A stretch of 64,000 nucleotides of DNA. Origin: Flavobacteriaceae bacterium (lineage in GTDB: Bacteria; Bacteroidota; Bacteroidia; Flavobacteriales; Flavobacteriaceae). The DNA lies in contig CANFNV010000001.1 in assembly GCA_947448525.1 (NCBI GenBank), positions 275,751 through 339,750 of the forward strand. Direction: 5' to 3'. The notes under the pieces are model-generated. The model ran no database searches, had not been told where the DNA came from, and worked only from the letters and a program-made list of their open reading frames with translations. This document shows, in pieces, positions 27,057 to 36,916 of the stretch (the stretch's first letter is position 1; each line of letters starts with the position of its first letter). The translations under genes were made by a program, and so were the position numbers.

Positions 27057-28145
27057 TTATTTGACAATTTTATTAATAGAATCGAATATTTCTATATATT
27101 TTTTATTATTTATTTGAATTGAATAAAATTCATTAACTATATAAAGATTTTCATTTCCAATCAATTTAAAAGTATTTAAATCATCATAAATATTTTTTAA
27201 TACAATATACCATTCTTCCATTGTTGTAGCATGTAAATTCTTATTATTTCTATTAATTTTTGTGTTTGCCTCAAACGGTGTAGAAATTGTAGGTAAGCCA
27301 CAAGCCATATATTGGATTAACTTAAATCCACATTTTCCATTAATAAAAGGAATATCAATAAGAGGCATAATACCTACATCAAATGACTTCATAACTTTTA
27401 CCTCGGTTTCACTTGACCAAGTTATCAATTCATAATTGATATCTTCAAGCTTGTATACCAAATTATCATCAAACCCAATTAATTTTAACTTCATATTAAA
27501 ACGAGAACTAAATTTCAATAATGAAGGAATAATTTCTAAAAGATTAACACTAGTAGTTTTGGAACCAATCCACCCAATTATAAAAACATCTTCATTTTCA
27601 TCTTTAATTTTCTCATTTATTTGATATTTAATTAAATCTATACTTGTCGGAATTTCAATTACATTTTTATTGTATTTTTCAGAAAACTGAGTTAAATATG
27701 GACTCCCTGAAATAACAAATGATGCTCTTTTAATTACATTTGGAATTTTATTTGAAAATAAAAGTCGTACTAACAGATTTTTATTTTTATCGTAAGTATG
27801 AAATATAGCATCATCAAAATCAACAACATATTTAACTCTAATTAATTTTGTAATATACCATTCAAAAAAAGAAGAAAAATAAGGCAATAATTCATGTTGA
27901 ATAAACAACACATCATTTTTTTTTAATTTTAAAATAAAAGATATTCTCTTAAAGTACAAGATTAATAGTTTATATTTTGAAAACGCCATTTTATTATTAA
28001 TACAATCAAAATATTCATCAGTAAGTAATGGATTTATAATTACCTCAAAATTATTTTTTTCAAAAAAAGGTATGTATTGATAAAATCTATATCTACTACT
28101 TGGTCCTTTTTCAGTATATTTTGGAAGAAAAAATATTTTTTTCAT
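27057..28145 (-). CDS. Glycosyltransferase family 4
   Basis: This 362-residue GT-B protein has N-terminal KGPSSRYRFYQYIPFF, typical of a GT4 subgroup found in O-antigen and exopolysaccharide clusters. VDFDDAIFHTY, VISGSPYLTQF and IGWIGSKTTSVNL follow at the start of the second domain. The C-domain has GIMPLIDIPFINGKCGFKL, with the acceptor/donor loop slightly different from classical EX7E. The start overlaps the end of the upstream GT2 gene by 35 bases, an unusually long overlap that nonetheless keeps both proteins full-length. The region is visibly more AT-rich than the housekeeping genes. Confidence 0.85.
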   Translation of the reverse strand: MKKIFFLPKYTEKGPSSRYRFYQYIPFFEKNNFEVIINPLLTDEYFDCINNKMAFSKYKLLILYFKRISFILKLKKNDVLFIQHELLPYFSSFFEWYITKLIRVKYVVDFDDAIFHTYDKNKNLLVRLLFSNKIPNVIKRASFVISGSPYLTQFSEKYNKNVIEIPTSIDLIKYQINEKIKDENEDVFIIGWIGSKTTSVNLLEIIPSLLKFSSRFNMKLKLIGFDDNLVYKLEDINYELITWSSETEVKVMKSFDVGIMPLIDIPFINGKCGFKLIQYMACGLPTISTPFEANTKINRNNKNLHATTMEEWYIVLKNIYDDLNTFKLIGNENLYIVNEFYSIQINNKKYIEIFDSINKIVK

Positions 28146-29040
28146 AATTATTTTTTTTATTTTTATTTAAATAAATTAAGTAAAGATGAAGAATAATGCC
28201 AAAAGGTATTGATAAAATAGTCAACATTTTTACTGGTGACTCTTTAATAAAATATCTGTTTTTTAAAATCATTGAACTTGAAATATAATGTATTGAATTT
28301 CTAAATTTATCTTTTAATGAAGGAGATAATTTCATTCTAACTTTTCTAGAATAAGCAAAACCTTTAGGGTTTTTGAAATATGAATTTATTATGTTAAGCG
28401 TAGAACCATCCTCCATATATTCAACTACACATAATACTTCACGAATAATCAACATTTTATAATCTTGGTCTGCAAAAAGTGGCTTACAAAATAACGGAAC
28501 AAATTTTTCGTTATCAAATTCAGGAAAAGGAGGGTATTTTTTCATCACTTCTGTTCTGTAAATTAATTTTTTATCACCAGTAATATTTAATCTCCAATTT
28601 AATTCTCCAATTGTGGTTTCAACTAAATTTTTAGGAATAGGTTTACTCAATATTTTTCCATCTTTCAAACAATCTAATCCTATCATACCCGCATAACTTT
28701 CATTCCCAAATTTCTTCCAAAATTCTACAATCAATTCCACTGCATTATCAGTCATATAATCATCAGAATCAATGCAAACACTTAATTCTGTATCTATTAC
28801 ATTATAAGCGAAATTATAACCTGAGTGCATACCACCATTAGTCTTATAAAAATAAGTGATTTTAAATTTTCCTTCATTAATCCATGTTTCAACTATATTT
28901 TTAGTGTTATCCGTTGAACCATCATCAATGATTAACCATAAAAAATCATCACTACTTTGTCTGCATAAACTTTCATAAAGTTGATGTAGGCAATAAGCTC
29001 TATTATATGTAGGGGTAAAAACTGTTAATGTAGTATTCAT
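28111..29040 (-). CDS. Glycosyltransferase family 2
   Basis: This 309-residue inverting GT-A enzyme has TLTVFTPTYNRAYCLHQLYESL at the start, IDDGSTDNTK for nucleotide binding and CIDSDDYM as the DXD metal-binding motif. FADQDYKMLI may carry the catalytic aspartate. A hydrophobic segment near residues 275-298 suggests membrane association. The 3' end runs 35 bases into the next gene. It is one of three GT2 enzymes in the locus. Confidence 0.9.
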   Translation of the reverse strand: MNTTLTVFTPTYNRAYCLHQLYESLCRQSSDDFLWLIIDDGSTDNTKNIVETWINEGKFKITYFYKTNGGMHSGYNFAYNVIDTELSVCIDSDDYMTDNAVELIVEFWKKFGNESYAGMIGLDCLKDGKILSKPIPKNLVETTIGELNWRLNITGDKKLIYRTEVMKKYPPFPEFDNEKFVPLFCKPLFADQDYKMLIIREVLCVVEYMEDGSTLNIINSYFKNPKGFAYSRKVRMKLSPSLKDKFRNSIHYISSSMILKNRYFIKESPVKMLTILSIPFGIILHLYLIYLNKNKKNNYEKNIFSSKIY

Positions 29041-29050
29041 AATTTACGAA

Positions 29051-30136
29051 TTAATGCACTTCCATAAAAAAAGTAAATAAAAAATAAATAAATAGGATGT
29101 TAACTAAAATCCGATGTTGTTCTTTAAAATATACTTTTTTTAAGAAAGGATAAGATATAACTAAACCTAACATAAACCATGATAAATATGCAAATCTGTT
29201 AGAAAATTGAGCACGAATAACCAAAATCCAAATACCATTAGAAAATAAATAGATATTAAAGATTCTTTTATATAAAAAATCTGAATATTTTTTTTTGTAA
29301 ATGAAAAATAATCCTGAAAAAACACCTGTAGAACTATAAAGCAAAAAATCCCAACGAAACCCATTTCTTGAAAATTCTTTTGCAGCATCATCATATAACA
29401 AATATTCATTTAATTTATCAAAATTAAATAAAGAAGCAAAAAATGTCTGGAAAAAATTAGTAGTAATAAGAGATATAGGGATGCAAATAAGCCAAAAAAT
29501 AAAAAAATATTTTGTGTTATTAAATTTTAATGTTAAAAGATAGGCAACCGCAGGTATAATAATTGATTGATGGAATCCAATTGCGATTACAATAAAAAAC
29601 AACTGATAATAAATATTTTTTCTTGAAATAGATAAAATAATAAAAGAGGAAGCAATAGCACTCCTAACTCCATTTGTTCCCGCACTCCAAAATGAAAAGG
29701 AAACAACAAGCATCATAAAAGGGTAAAACCAGAATTGATTAAATATTTTTTTACAAGCAAAATAAAGTGGTAAAATATAAAGGATAGCACAAAGAAGTAA
29801 AAAAGTATGAACTTCAAAATATTTAGAACTAAATATCATAAGATTATCAAATGCAAATTCTTTTTTATCTTTAACATTGAATATATTATTCTTATATCGC
29901 TCAAATTGTAAAAAATATTGTTGAGTATCTCCAAAATATCTTCCACTTATAGGGCGTAAACCCATATATAATGTAATAATAACAACAATAATAAAACCTA
30001 AAAGCTGTAACTTTTTTTGATAAGTTATATTTGTAATTTCAATAGAATTCGCAAAAAACCAAATAAATAAGACTAATATTAATAAAAAATAGTAATAATA
30101 ATTAGAATAATTTTCTAAAGGAACAAAATCAATCAT
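29051..30136 (-). CDS. EpsG/Wzy-like polysaccharide polymerase
   Basis: This 361-residue protein has about ten membrane helices. RYFGDTQQYFLQFERY sits in the first larger loop, the D/Y-rich motif common to EpsG-family proteins, and FSFWSAGTNGVRSAIASSF is typical of the central helices. It is therefore the probable polymerase that joins repeat units in the periplasm in a Wzx/Wzy pathway. I start at the ATG at 30136, which follows the upstream stop as TAATATG; a longer reading uses TTG. It is the only polymerase candidate in the window. Confidence 0.82.
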   Translation of the reverse strand: MIDFVPLENYSNYYYYFLLILVLFIWFFANSIEITNITYQKKLQLLGFIIVVIITLYMGLRPISGRYFGDTQQYFLQFERYKNNIFNVKDKKEFAFDNLMIFSSKYFEVHTFLLLCAILYILPLYFACKKIFNQFWFYPFMMLVVSFSFWSAGTNGVRSAIASSFIILSISRKNIYYQLFFIVIAIGFHQSIIIPAVAYLLTLKFNNTKYFFIFWLICIPISLITTNFFQTFFASLFNFDKLNEYLLYDDAAKEFSRNGFRWDFLLYSSTGVFSGLFFIYKKKYSDFLYKRIFNIYLFSNGIWILVIRAQFSNRFAYLSWFMLGLVISYPFLKKVYFKEQHRILVNILFIYFLFTFFMEVH

Positions 30137-30137
30137 A

Positions 30138-31253
30138 TTATTGAATTTCAATTAATAACTTAACCCATTGCTGCATAATACGCTCCGAAGAAAAACATTT
30201 AACATTTTCCTTTGCATTTTTCCCCATTTTAATCAAATCTACTTTATTAGAAATCAAATATATGATTTTATTAGCCAATTCCACTACATTCTGATCTGAC
30301 ACTAAAAACCCGTCAATACCTGGAGTTATGATATTTTTGGGACCAGTTGGACAATCAAAAGATATAATAGGAAGACCTACTGAAAGAGATTCCAATAAAA
30401 CCATTGGAAAGCATTCTGTTTTTGATGTCATTACACATAGTGAATAATCTTTCATTATTTCTATTATTGAGTCAATAGTTCCTTTAAATAAAATTTTATT
30501 GTGTAATTGCGCATTTTGAATTAAATACTGCAATTGACTCTTAGTTCCGTTGTAATCCTCTCCATAAATATGCAACTCCCAATCGGGAAATTCATTGGCA
30601 ACTATTTGCCAAGCGGTAATTAATTTATCATAACCCTTTACAGGAGCTATTCTTCCAACTGCAATTACTTTTTTTGAAGTTAACGATGCACTAAATTTAG
30701 GCAGATCAATTGGGTTAGGAATTACGACTACATTTTTAGTTTTATAAAATTCTTTTTCTGTTTGACTTAAAACCAATAAAGAATCATACTTTGATTCAAA
30801 CCAGTCAGAAATCTTAAAAAAGAGTAAATCCTTGAATGATCTAGTTTTATTTCTTTTTATTTCATATAAATACCTTGAAGAATGAAACTCTTTAATTTTT
30901 TTAATTTTTGGATTTATAAATGGGACCCAATAAAAATCATAGGAATAATTACATATTATTAATACGTTTGGTTCAATTTCATATAGTTTTTTTAACATCC
31001 TATAGAAATGAATAGGAATATTTTTTAAATTTTGAAATGAAAAATAACTTCTATTTCTAACATAATTAACACCTATATCTATCAATTGTATTTTGTTGCT
31101 CAAAAAATAACAATGTTGATTTAATTTTTGTTCTGTGGTTAAAATAAAGACTTCATAACCTAATATATCTGCCATGTAATTAGCTTTTATAGCCATTACT
31201 TTTTCGATACCGCCATGAAGATAAATTTGATCTGTACTAAAAACTATTCTCAC
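30138..31253 (-). CDS. Glycosyltransferase family 4 (GTG start)
   Basis: This 371-residue GT4 enzyme has N-terminal FSTDQIYLHGGIEKVMAIKA (GGIEKV loop), AVGRIAPVKGYDKLI and TSKTECFPMVLLESLSVGLP, with an EX7E-type motif (E-C-F-P-M-V-L-L-E). The only in-frame start before the N-terminal strand is a GTG at 31253. It overlaps the upstream gene by 17 bases, so translation is probably coupled. It is clearly paralogous to the next gene, sharing the layout YLSDVLGYEVHIL / YMADILGYEVFIL, which suggests local duplication. Confidence 0.9.
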   Translation of the reverse strand: MRIVFSTDQIYLHGGIEKVMAIKANYMADILGYEVFILTTEQKLNQHCYFLSNKIQLIDIGVNYVRNRSYFSFQNLKNIPIHFYRMLKKLYEIEPNVLIICNYSYDFYWVPFINPKIKKIKEFHSSRYLYEIKRNKTRSFKDLLFFKISDWFESKYDSLLVLSQTEKEFYKTKNVVVIPNPIDLPKFSASLTSKKVIAVGRIAPVKGYDKLITAWQIVANEFPDWELHIYGEDYNGTKSQLQYLIQNAQLHNKILFKGTIDSIIEIMKDYSLCVMTSKTECFPMVLLESLSVGLPIISFDCPTGPKNIITPGIDGFLVSDQNVVELANKIIYLISNKVDLIKMGKNAKENVKCFSSERIMQQWVKLLIEIQ

Positions 31254-32343
31254 TTTTTAATGTTTTAAATAATAGGTCCCATTCTTTTATAATAATTCCA
31301 GGCAAATACCTTTTTACATTTTCCTTAGCACTTAAACCAAATTGTTTTCTTTGTAAATCATTCTCTATTAAAACACCTATTTTATTCGCTAATTCAACAA
31401 TATTACCATTAGGGACTAAAAAGCCGTCAATTTCATCGGTAATAATATCACTAGGTCCGCAAGGACAATCAAATGATACACATGGTAATCCACAAGCCAT
31501 AGCTTCAATTAAGACCATTCCAAACCCTTCAAATCTAGAAGACATCACATATATTGATGATTCTAAATATTTTTGCTGAATTTCGCTATTTGGTTCAAAA
31601 AAACAAACCGATTTTGAAATACCTAATTCTTCTGACAATTCGGTTAACTTATGTTCTTTGAAAATTTTTCCGTATATGTTCAATTCCCAATCTGGATATC
31701 TTTGATTAACTAATTTCCAACATTGTAAAAGCAAATCATAACCTTTTTGATAGCTTTGTTTTCCAACTGCAATAACTTTTTTGGAAGAACTATTAGAAGA
31801 TGCTTCTGGATAAAAAGATAATGGATTAGAAATAACTGCAATGTTTTTTAAATTCCATTCTATTCTATTCCCTTCGGTTAAGATAATAAATCGGTTATAC
31901 GTTTTTCCTAATTTATTCATTAGGAAATATTTTATTTTTTCATAAATCACCTTACTTTTTGAAGGATTAGCTCCTAAAGTTATTGCTTTAGAAACATGCC
32001 TTTCATATACCATTGGACAAGGTTTTCCTAAAATAGTAGGAAGAAAAAAGGCTTTTAATCCATCATCACAAACTGAAATTACATCAGGTTTAACAATTGA
32101 AATCACATTTTTTATACCTTTTATATAGTGATATAAATATTTGATTGGTGACCCAATAACTTTAATATCATGAATATGTATATTAGGGCTAAAATCATAA
32201 AACTGAGGAATATCTCCTTGATTTAAAACAAGGATATGAACCTCATAACCCAACACATCGGACAAGTAACTAGCTTTAACCGATAAAACTCTTTCAAGCC
32301 CTCCAGCACCAACAATACCATTAGTAATATATAATAAATTCAT
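31237..32343 (-). CDS. Glycosyltransferase family 4
   Basis: This 368-residue GT4 enzyme has the GAGGLERVLSVKASYLSD loop at the N-terminus, AVGKQSYQKGYDLLLQCW at the second domain, and RFEGFGMVLIEAMACGLP with the EX7E glutamates. It resembles its downstream neighbour throughout (NCWKLV/DWELNIYGK and the closing VELANKI... segments), so the pair probably arose by tandem duplication. The acceptor is unknown; such enzymes commonly transfer galactose, GalNAc or GlcNAc. Confidence 0.92.
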   Translation of the reverse strand: MNLLYITNGIVGAGGLERVLSVKASYLSDVLGYEVHILVLNQGDIPQFYDFSPNIHIHDIKVIGSPIKYLYHYIKGIKNVISIVKPDVISVCDDGLKAFFLPTILGKPCPMVYERHVSKAITLGANPSKSKVIYEKIKYFLMNKLGKTYNRFIILTEGNRIEWNLKNIAVISNPLSFYPEASSNSSSKKVIAVGKQSYQKGYDLLLQCWKLVNQRYPDWELNIYGKIFKEHKLTELSEELGISKSVCFFEPNSEIQQKYLESSIYVMSSRFEGFGMVLIEAMACGLPCVSFDCPCGPSDIITDEIDGFLVPNGNIVELANKIGVLIENDLQRKQFGLSAKENVKRYLPGIIIKEWDLLFKTLKSENSF

Positions 32344-32372
32344 TATTTTAATCGATTAAGCTTTGCAATTAT

Positions 32373-33362
32373 TCAATTATAGAAATTCAATAACTTATCA
32401 ATAATTTTTTTTGAAATTAAAGGAAATCGATTAAGTCCTAATTGAAATATTTTTTTGCTAAAAGACAAATTATTCTTTAGTGGATAAAAATTATTTTCCT
32501 TTAAAAGATTAATTATTTTTTTAAACCAAATAGCATCATATTTAAAATAAACAAGATGATTAAAAACAACCATATTTAATGATTTTATCTTATTTTCAAT
32601 CCCCTGAGCTAACAATATATTATTATTGGCACATGATTCCAACAACTCTAATAAAGAGTTTCTAACTTCAATAATAGATATAAAATAATTATATCTTTTT
32701 TGTCCATTAGTAGAATTTGTAAAAGAATTTTCTTGTTGATAATAATAATATGCAACTAAATTCAGATATGAAATTCTATTTGCATAAAACATAATTTTAG
32801 GCATAATTTCAGAATCTTGCATATTTATTCTCTCTTTAAACAAAATATTATTATCTATTAATAATGATTTTTTAAAAACATAAAGCCATGAATAGCTTTT
32901 TGAATAAAATTCATTATAAAATTCTCCTCCTGATAGAATATTTTTTTTTAAATCAATTTGATTTGCTGAAGGATTTACAACTAAATGAGCTTCATTAACT
33001 ATCGCATAGTTTAGAAACAAAACATCTAATTTATCTTTTTTTATATTGTCAATAAGAATTTCTATGCAATTCTCATGAATGTAATCATCACCATCAATAA
33101 ACCATAAATAATCCCCAATAGCTTCCTTTAACCCAGTATTTCTCACTGCACCAAGCCCTCCATTCTGTTGGTTTACAATTTTTAAATTATCTATACTTAA
33201 AGAAAGTCTCTGTAACTTTTGAAAAGTATTATCACTGGAACCATCATTAACTACTAAAATCTCATATCTGTCCTTTAATATATCTTGATTAAAACAAGAT
33301 AACACACACTTTTCAATAAAATCCTCAACATTATATGCTGCAACAACTATACTTAAATCCAT
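32373..33362 (-). CDS. Glycosyltransferase family 2
   Basis: This 329-residue GT-A enzyme starts MDLSIVVAAYNVEDFIEKCV. VNDGSSDNT, QNGGLGAVRNTGL and FIDGDDYIHENC give the nucleotide-binding and DXD-like motifs. The C-terminal third is AT-rich, basic and helical, consistent with membrane-surface binding. It follows another GT2 gene by 2 bases and is separated by 29 bases from the next GT4 gene. Confidence 0.92.
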   Translation of the reverse strand: MDLSIVVAAYNVEDFIEKCVLSCFNQDILKDRYEILVVNDGSSDNTFQKLQRLSLSIDNLKIVNQQNGGLGAVRNTGLKEAIGDYLWFIDGDDYIHENCIEILIDNIKKDKLDVLFLNYAIVNEAHLVVNPSANQIDLKKNILSGGEFYNEFYSKSYSWLYVFKKSLLIDNNILFKERINMQDSEIMPKIMFYANRISYLNLVAYYYYQQENSFTNSTNGQKRYNYFISIIEVRNSLLELLESCANNNILLAQGIENKIKSLNMVVFNHLVYFKYDAIWFKKIINLLKENNFYPLKNNLSFSKKIFQLGLNRFPLISKKIIDKLLNFYN

Positions 33363-33364
33363 AA

Positions 33365-34372
33365 TTACTTTTTAATTTTAAGAGACCAGATATAATACGT
33401 AAATAAAGCTAAAGGAATACATTTGAATTTTAAAAAAAACTTAATAATTTGAATATGTCTTTTTTCAAACGAATTTTTAAATAAAATATTTCTAAAATAT
33501 TTATCACTTAATATTTTAGAATTTTTATTGTAGATTTTGAAAAAGCCTTGAGATATTATAGATAACAATATGTACTCATTTACATTTTCTATAAATTTTT
33601 TATCAAAATTAGGCCAATCAATATTGCAATTCAAATCAATATTTTCAGATAATAATCTCTCCCGATTGTCTACATACATTTTATACTCATCCGCTCTATA
33701 AGATCTGATCATGCTTCCTTCATTTGCAAAATAATGATAATAAGCTTTATCAATTGCATAAACGGACGTAGCGTATTTAAACACATAAAGATTAAACCAA
33801 TAATCTTCAGATCTTTTAAGCTTTTCATTAAATGTTAAATCATTATCAATTAAAAATGATTTTTTATACATCTTTGACCATGCACTAGGAATTACCCCCA
33901 AATAACCAACATAATATAGTTCTAAAATAAACTTTTTAATTTGATCCAAATTCATTAATTCCCCATAAGGCATATTGTTACGCATTATTGAATATTTTTC
34001 ATTACTAGAATTATACTGATAAATGTTGGATATTATAACATCTGGAGAATGATTAATAATTACGTTAATAAAATCAAAAATCATATTGGAATCAATAATA
34101 TCATCAGAATCAACAAAACAAAAATAATCTCCATTTGCAACACTCATCCCTGAATTCCTAGCTCCTGGAAGTCCTTTATTCACTTGATCTACTAAAACAA
34201 TTCTATTATCTTTATTTAAAAAATCTTTACAGATTTGAAGACTTGAATCCTTTGAACCATCATTTACTAAAATAATTTCTAAATTAGTATATTCTTGATT
34301 TAATAATGAATCCACACATCTTTTTAAATATTTTTCAGAATTATAAATCGGAACAATTATACTTATTAACAT
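33365..34372 (-). CDS. Glycosyltransferase family 2
   Basis: This 335-residue GT-A enzyme has SIIVPIYNSEKYLKRCVDSL, VNDGSKDSSL, QVNKGLPGARNSGM and CFVDSDDIID, the standard A-family signature. A mid-protein SEDYWFNLYVF segment carries the ED pair often acting as base. The ATG overlaps the end of the flippase gene by 7 bases. Product specificity is not readable. Confidence 0.92.
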   Translation of the reverse strand: MLISIIVPIYNSEKYLKRCVDSLLNQEYTNLEIILVNDGSKDSSLQICKDFLNKDNRIVLVDQVNKGLPGARNSGMSVANGDYFCFVDSDDIIDSNMIFDFINVIINHSPDVIISNIYQYNSSNEKYSIMRNNMPYGELMNLDQIKKFILELYYVGYLGVIPSAWSKMYKKSFLIDNDLTFNEKLKRSEDYWFNLYVFKYATSVYAIDKAYYHYFANEGSMIRSYRADEYKMYVDNRERLLSENIDLNCNIDWPNFDKKFIENVNEYILLSIISQGFFKIYNKNSKILSDKYFRNILFKNSFEKRHIQIIKFFLKFKCIPLALFTYYIWSLKIKK

Positions 34373-35862
34373 ATTTTATCAAATTTTATTATTTTTTTTT
34401 CTTGATCGTTAAAAACAAGTAAAACGAATACAATTACAAATACAATAGCAAATACAATAGCAAACACAAAAAGGCTCAACCAACTACTAATAGGGAAATA
34501 GTTTTTTAAACTATTAAAAAGTATAATTAAGAGTGATGCATAAATAAGCTGGATAAAAATAGTTTTCTTAAAAAAGTTAATAAAATTAAAATCAAAGTGT
34601 TTTACAAATAAAATATTATTAATAATAATATTTATAAGCATTCCAATCAATATAGGGAACAAGACTCCATTTATCCCATAATCTTTTACTAAAAAGGAAC
34701 TTATTAATACAGCTAAACTCATACTCACCAGCATACAAAGTGATCTATATTTTACTTTATTTCTAATTTCTAAAATTGAAACGCCCAAGCTTTGAAGCAT
34801 AGGAATAAAAGTAACTATCATAATTAATACAGCTATTTCCCATGACTTTATATATACTTTCCCTATCCATAAAAGAATAAATTCTTTCCCTATTAGCACA
34901 AATAAAGACAAGATTAAAAAGCTTATAAAAGAATTTATTCTTCCTATGAATATCATATCTGAATTTATTCTTAAAACGCTATTTTCATCATTACTGATTT
35001 TTGCAGCTTTTGGTAAAAGCAAATTATTAATAACTCCTGAAAAGGTTCCAAAATATCCACCTAACATTATTCCAACTGAATAAACAGCGACTTTTTCAGT
35101 ATTCAAATTCATTCCTAAAATAACTTGCCCTGTATTCCATTGAAAACTCTGAATTATACCTATAAAAAATATCCAAACTGAATATGAAAAAATAAGTTTG
35201 TAATTTTCGAAATTTCTTTCTTTGAAGGAGAACTTAATCTTCAACTTTACTAAACAATAATAAAAAGTAATACCAATTACTAATAAACTAAAAACAGTAT
35301 CAACTATAACCAAAGAAATTGATTTTTTCCCAATTTTTAGAATCGTTAATACCACTATAGTCCTTAATAAATACTTAGTAATCATTAATATTTTAGGAAA
35401 AACATATTCTTCATAAGCGGAACAAATACCAATAAAGCTTCCTCCAGGAACAGCTATACACATATTAAATACGAGTATTAAAAACATAATTTTAAAATCA
35501 TTGACTTGATCTGGATGCAACGATTTATTAAAAACTGTATCAATCTGAAAATATATAATTAAACCAACAAATAAAATAACCATTGAAATCAGGAAATAAA
35601 TAATCATAATAGATCCCAAAAAAAATTTTTCGTCTTCTTTTCTATTTTCAACTCTATATTTTGAAACAAAACGTATTATCGAATTATTCAATCCAAAATC
35701 CATCAAAGACAAATAAGCCACAAAAGATCCTATTAAAGTATATAGTCCATATTCAGAATTGCCTAAAGTACGAATGATAAATGGAGTTAGAAAAAGACCA
35801 ATGCCATTTGTCAAAACAATGTTAATATATGAAAGAAACGTAGCTTTTTTTATTTGACTCAT
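34366..35862 (-). CDS. Wzx-type oligosaccharide flippase
   Basis: This 498-residue MATE/MVF-superfamily transporter has about 12-14 membrane helices. It moves the lipid-linked repeat unit across the inner membrane. The start MSQIKKATFLSYINIVLTNG and the early TPFIIRTLGNSEYGLYTLIG region are the hallmark of Polysacc_synt proteins. FGLNNSIIRFVSKYR is the following amphipathic loop. It is located just before the glycosyltransferases and 2 bases after the epimerase gene. Together with the EpsG-like gene it defines a Wzx/Wzy-type pathway. Confidence 0.93.
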   Translation of the reverse strand: MSQIKKATFLSYINIVLTNGIGLFLTPFIIRTLGNSEYGLYTLIGSFVAYLSLMDFGLNNSIIRFVSKYRVENRKEDEKFFLGSIMIIYFLISMVILFVGLIIYFQIDTVFNKSLHPDQVNDFKIMFLILVFNMCIAVPGGSFIGICSAYEEYVFPKILMITKYLLRTIVVLTILKIGKKSISLVIVDTVFSLLVIGITFYYCLVKLKIKFSFKERNFENYKLIFSYSVWIFFIGIIQSFQWNTGQVILGMNLNTEKVAVYSVGIMLGGYFGTFSGVINNLLLPKAAKISNDENSVLRINSDMIFIGRINSFISFLILSLFVLIGKEFILLWIGKVYIKSWEIAVLIMIVTFIPMLQSLGVSILEIRNKVKYRSLCMLVSMSLAVLISSFLVKDYGINGVLFPILIGMLINIIINNILFVKHFDFNFINFFKKTIFIQLIYASLLIILFNSLKNYFPISSWLSLFVFAIVFAIVFVIVFVLLVFNDQEKKIIKFDKIC

Positions 35863-35864
35863 CG

Positions 35865-36866
35865 TTAACTCTTATAATAATTTTTATACCAATAAACAAA
35901 TTCACTAATCCCATTTTCAACAGATGTTTTTGGTAAATAATTATAATCTTCTTGAAAAGAAGAAACGTCAGCCCATGTTTTTTCAACATCACCAGGTTGC
36001 ATAGGCATCAATTCTTGGATTGCGGTCATTTGAGTGCATTGCTCAATTGCTATAATAAAATCAACTAATTTAACAGGTTTACTATTTCCAATATTATAAA
36101 GAGCATAGGTTTTATCGTTGTTCTCGACAATAGTTTCAAAAACCCCATCAACAATATCATCTATATAAGTAAAATCTCGATATAAATCTCCATTATTAAA
36201 CACTTTAATAGGCTTTGACTTCAAAATTGAATCAGTAAACAAAAACATTGCCATATCTGGTCGACCCCAAGGCCCATATACTGTAAAAAACCTTAACCCT
36301 ATTGTCTGAATACCAAAAAGATGACTGTATGTATAAGCCATTAATTCATTCGTTTTTTTGGTAGTTGCATACAGACTTATTGGTTTATCAACTTTATCAT
36401 CAACTAAAAAAGGCACCTTATCGCTGTTTCCATATACACTTGAACTACTTGCATATATTAATTTTGAAACATTATTATATCGCATACATTCAAGCAAATT
36501 AATAAAACCTACAATGTTACTTTCAACATATATCATTGGATCTTCAATACTATAACGAACTCCAGCTTGAGCAGCTAAATTACAAACAGCATCAAATTTA
36601 TATTCTTTGAATAATAATGGCAGATGATGTCTGTCTTCCAAATTCATTTTTACAAATTGAAATCGATCACCATAAATATTACTTTTAGAAATTTTATTCT
36701 CAAACACATCTTTAATTCCTAATTGTGCTAAACGTGCCATTTTTAAATTGATATCATAATATCCATTAATATTATCCAAACCAACTACTTCATGATCTTG
36801 AAGTAGTAATTTTTGACATAAATGATAACCAATAAATCCTGCTGAACCCGTAACTAATATTTTCAT
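35865..36866 (-). CDS. UDP-glucuronate 4-epimerase-like SDR enzyme
   Basis: This 333-residue extended SDR enzyme has NAD-binding TGSAGFIG near the N-terminus, AAQAGVRYSIEDP, SSSSVYG, and YATTKKTNELMA carrying the YxxxK catalytic pair. GLRFFTVYGPWGRPDMAMF is characteristic of UDP-glucuronate 4-epimerases (CapI/LpsL type). It should convert UDP-GlcA, made by the dehydrogenase at 39769, to UDP-GalA. It is the first gene after a 409-base gap in the operon, so it may have an extra promoter. Confidence 0.88.
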   Translation of the reverse strand: MKILVTGSAGFIGYHLCQKLLLQDHEVVGLDNINGYYDINLKMARLAQLGIKDVFENKISKSNIYGDRFQFVKMNLEDRHHLPLLFKEYKFDAVCNLAAQAGVRYSIEDPMIYVESNIVGFINLLECMRYNNVSKLIYASSSSVYGNSDKVPFLVDDKVDKPISLYATTKKTNELMAYTYSHLFGIQTIGLRFFTVYGPWGRPDMAMFLFTDSILKSKPIKVFNNGDLYRDFTYIDDIVDGVFETIVENNDKTYALYNIGNSKPVKLVDFIIAIEQCTQMTAIQELMPMQPGDVEKTWADVSSFQEDYNYLPKTSVENGISEFVYWYKNYYKS

Positions 36867-36916
36867 AAACCTATTTTACTAAATGTTATTGTAACATATC
36901 TGAATTAAAAAACATG

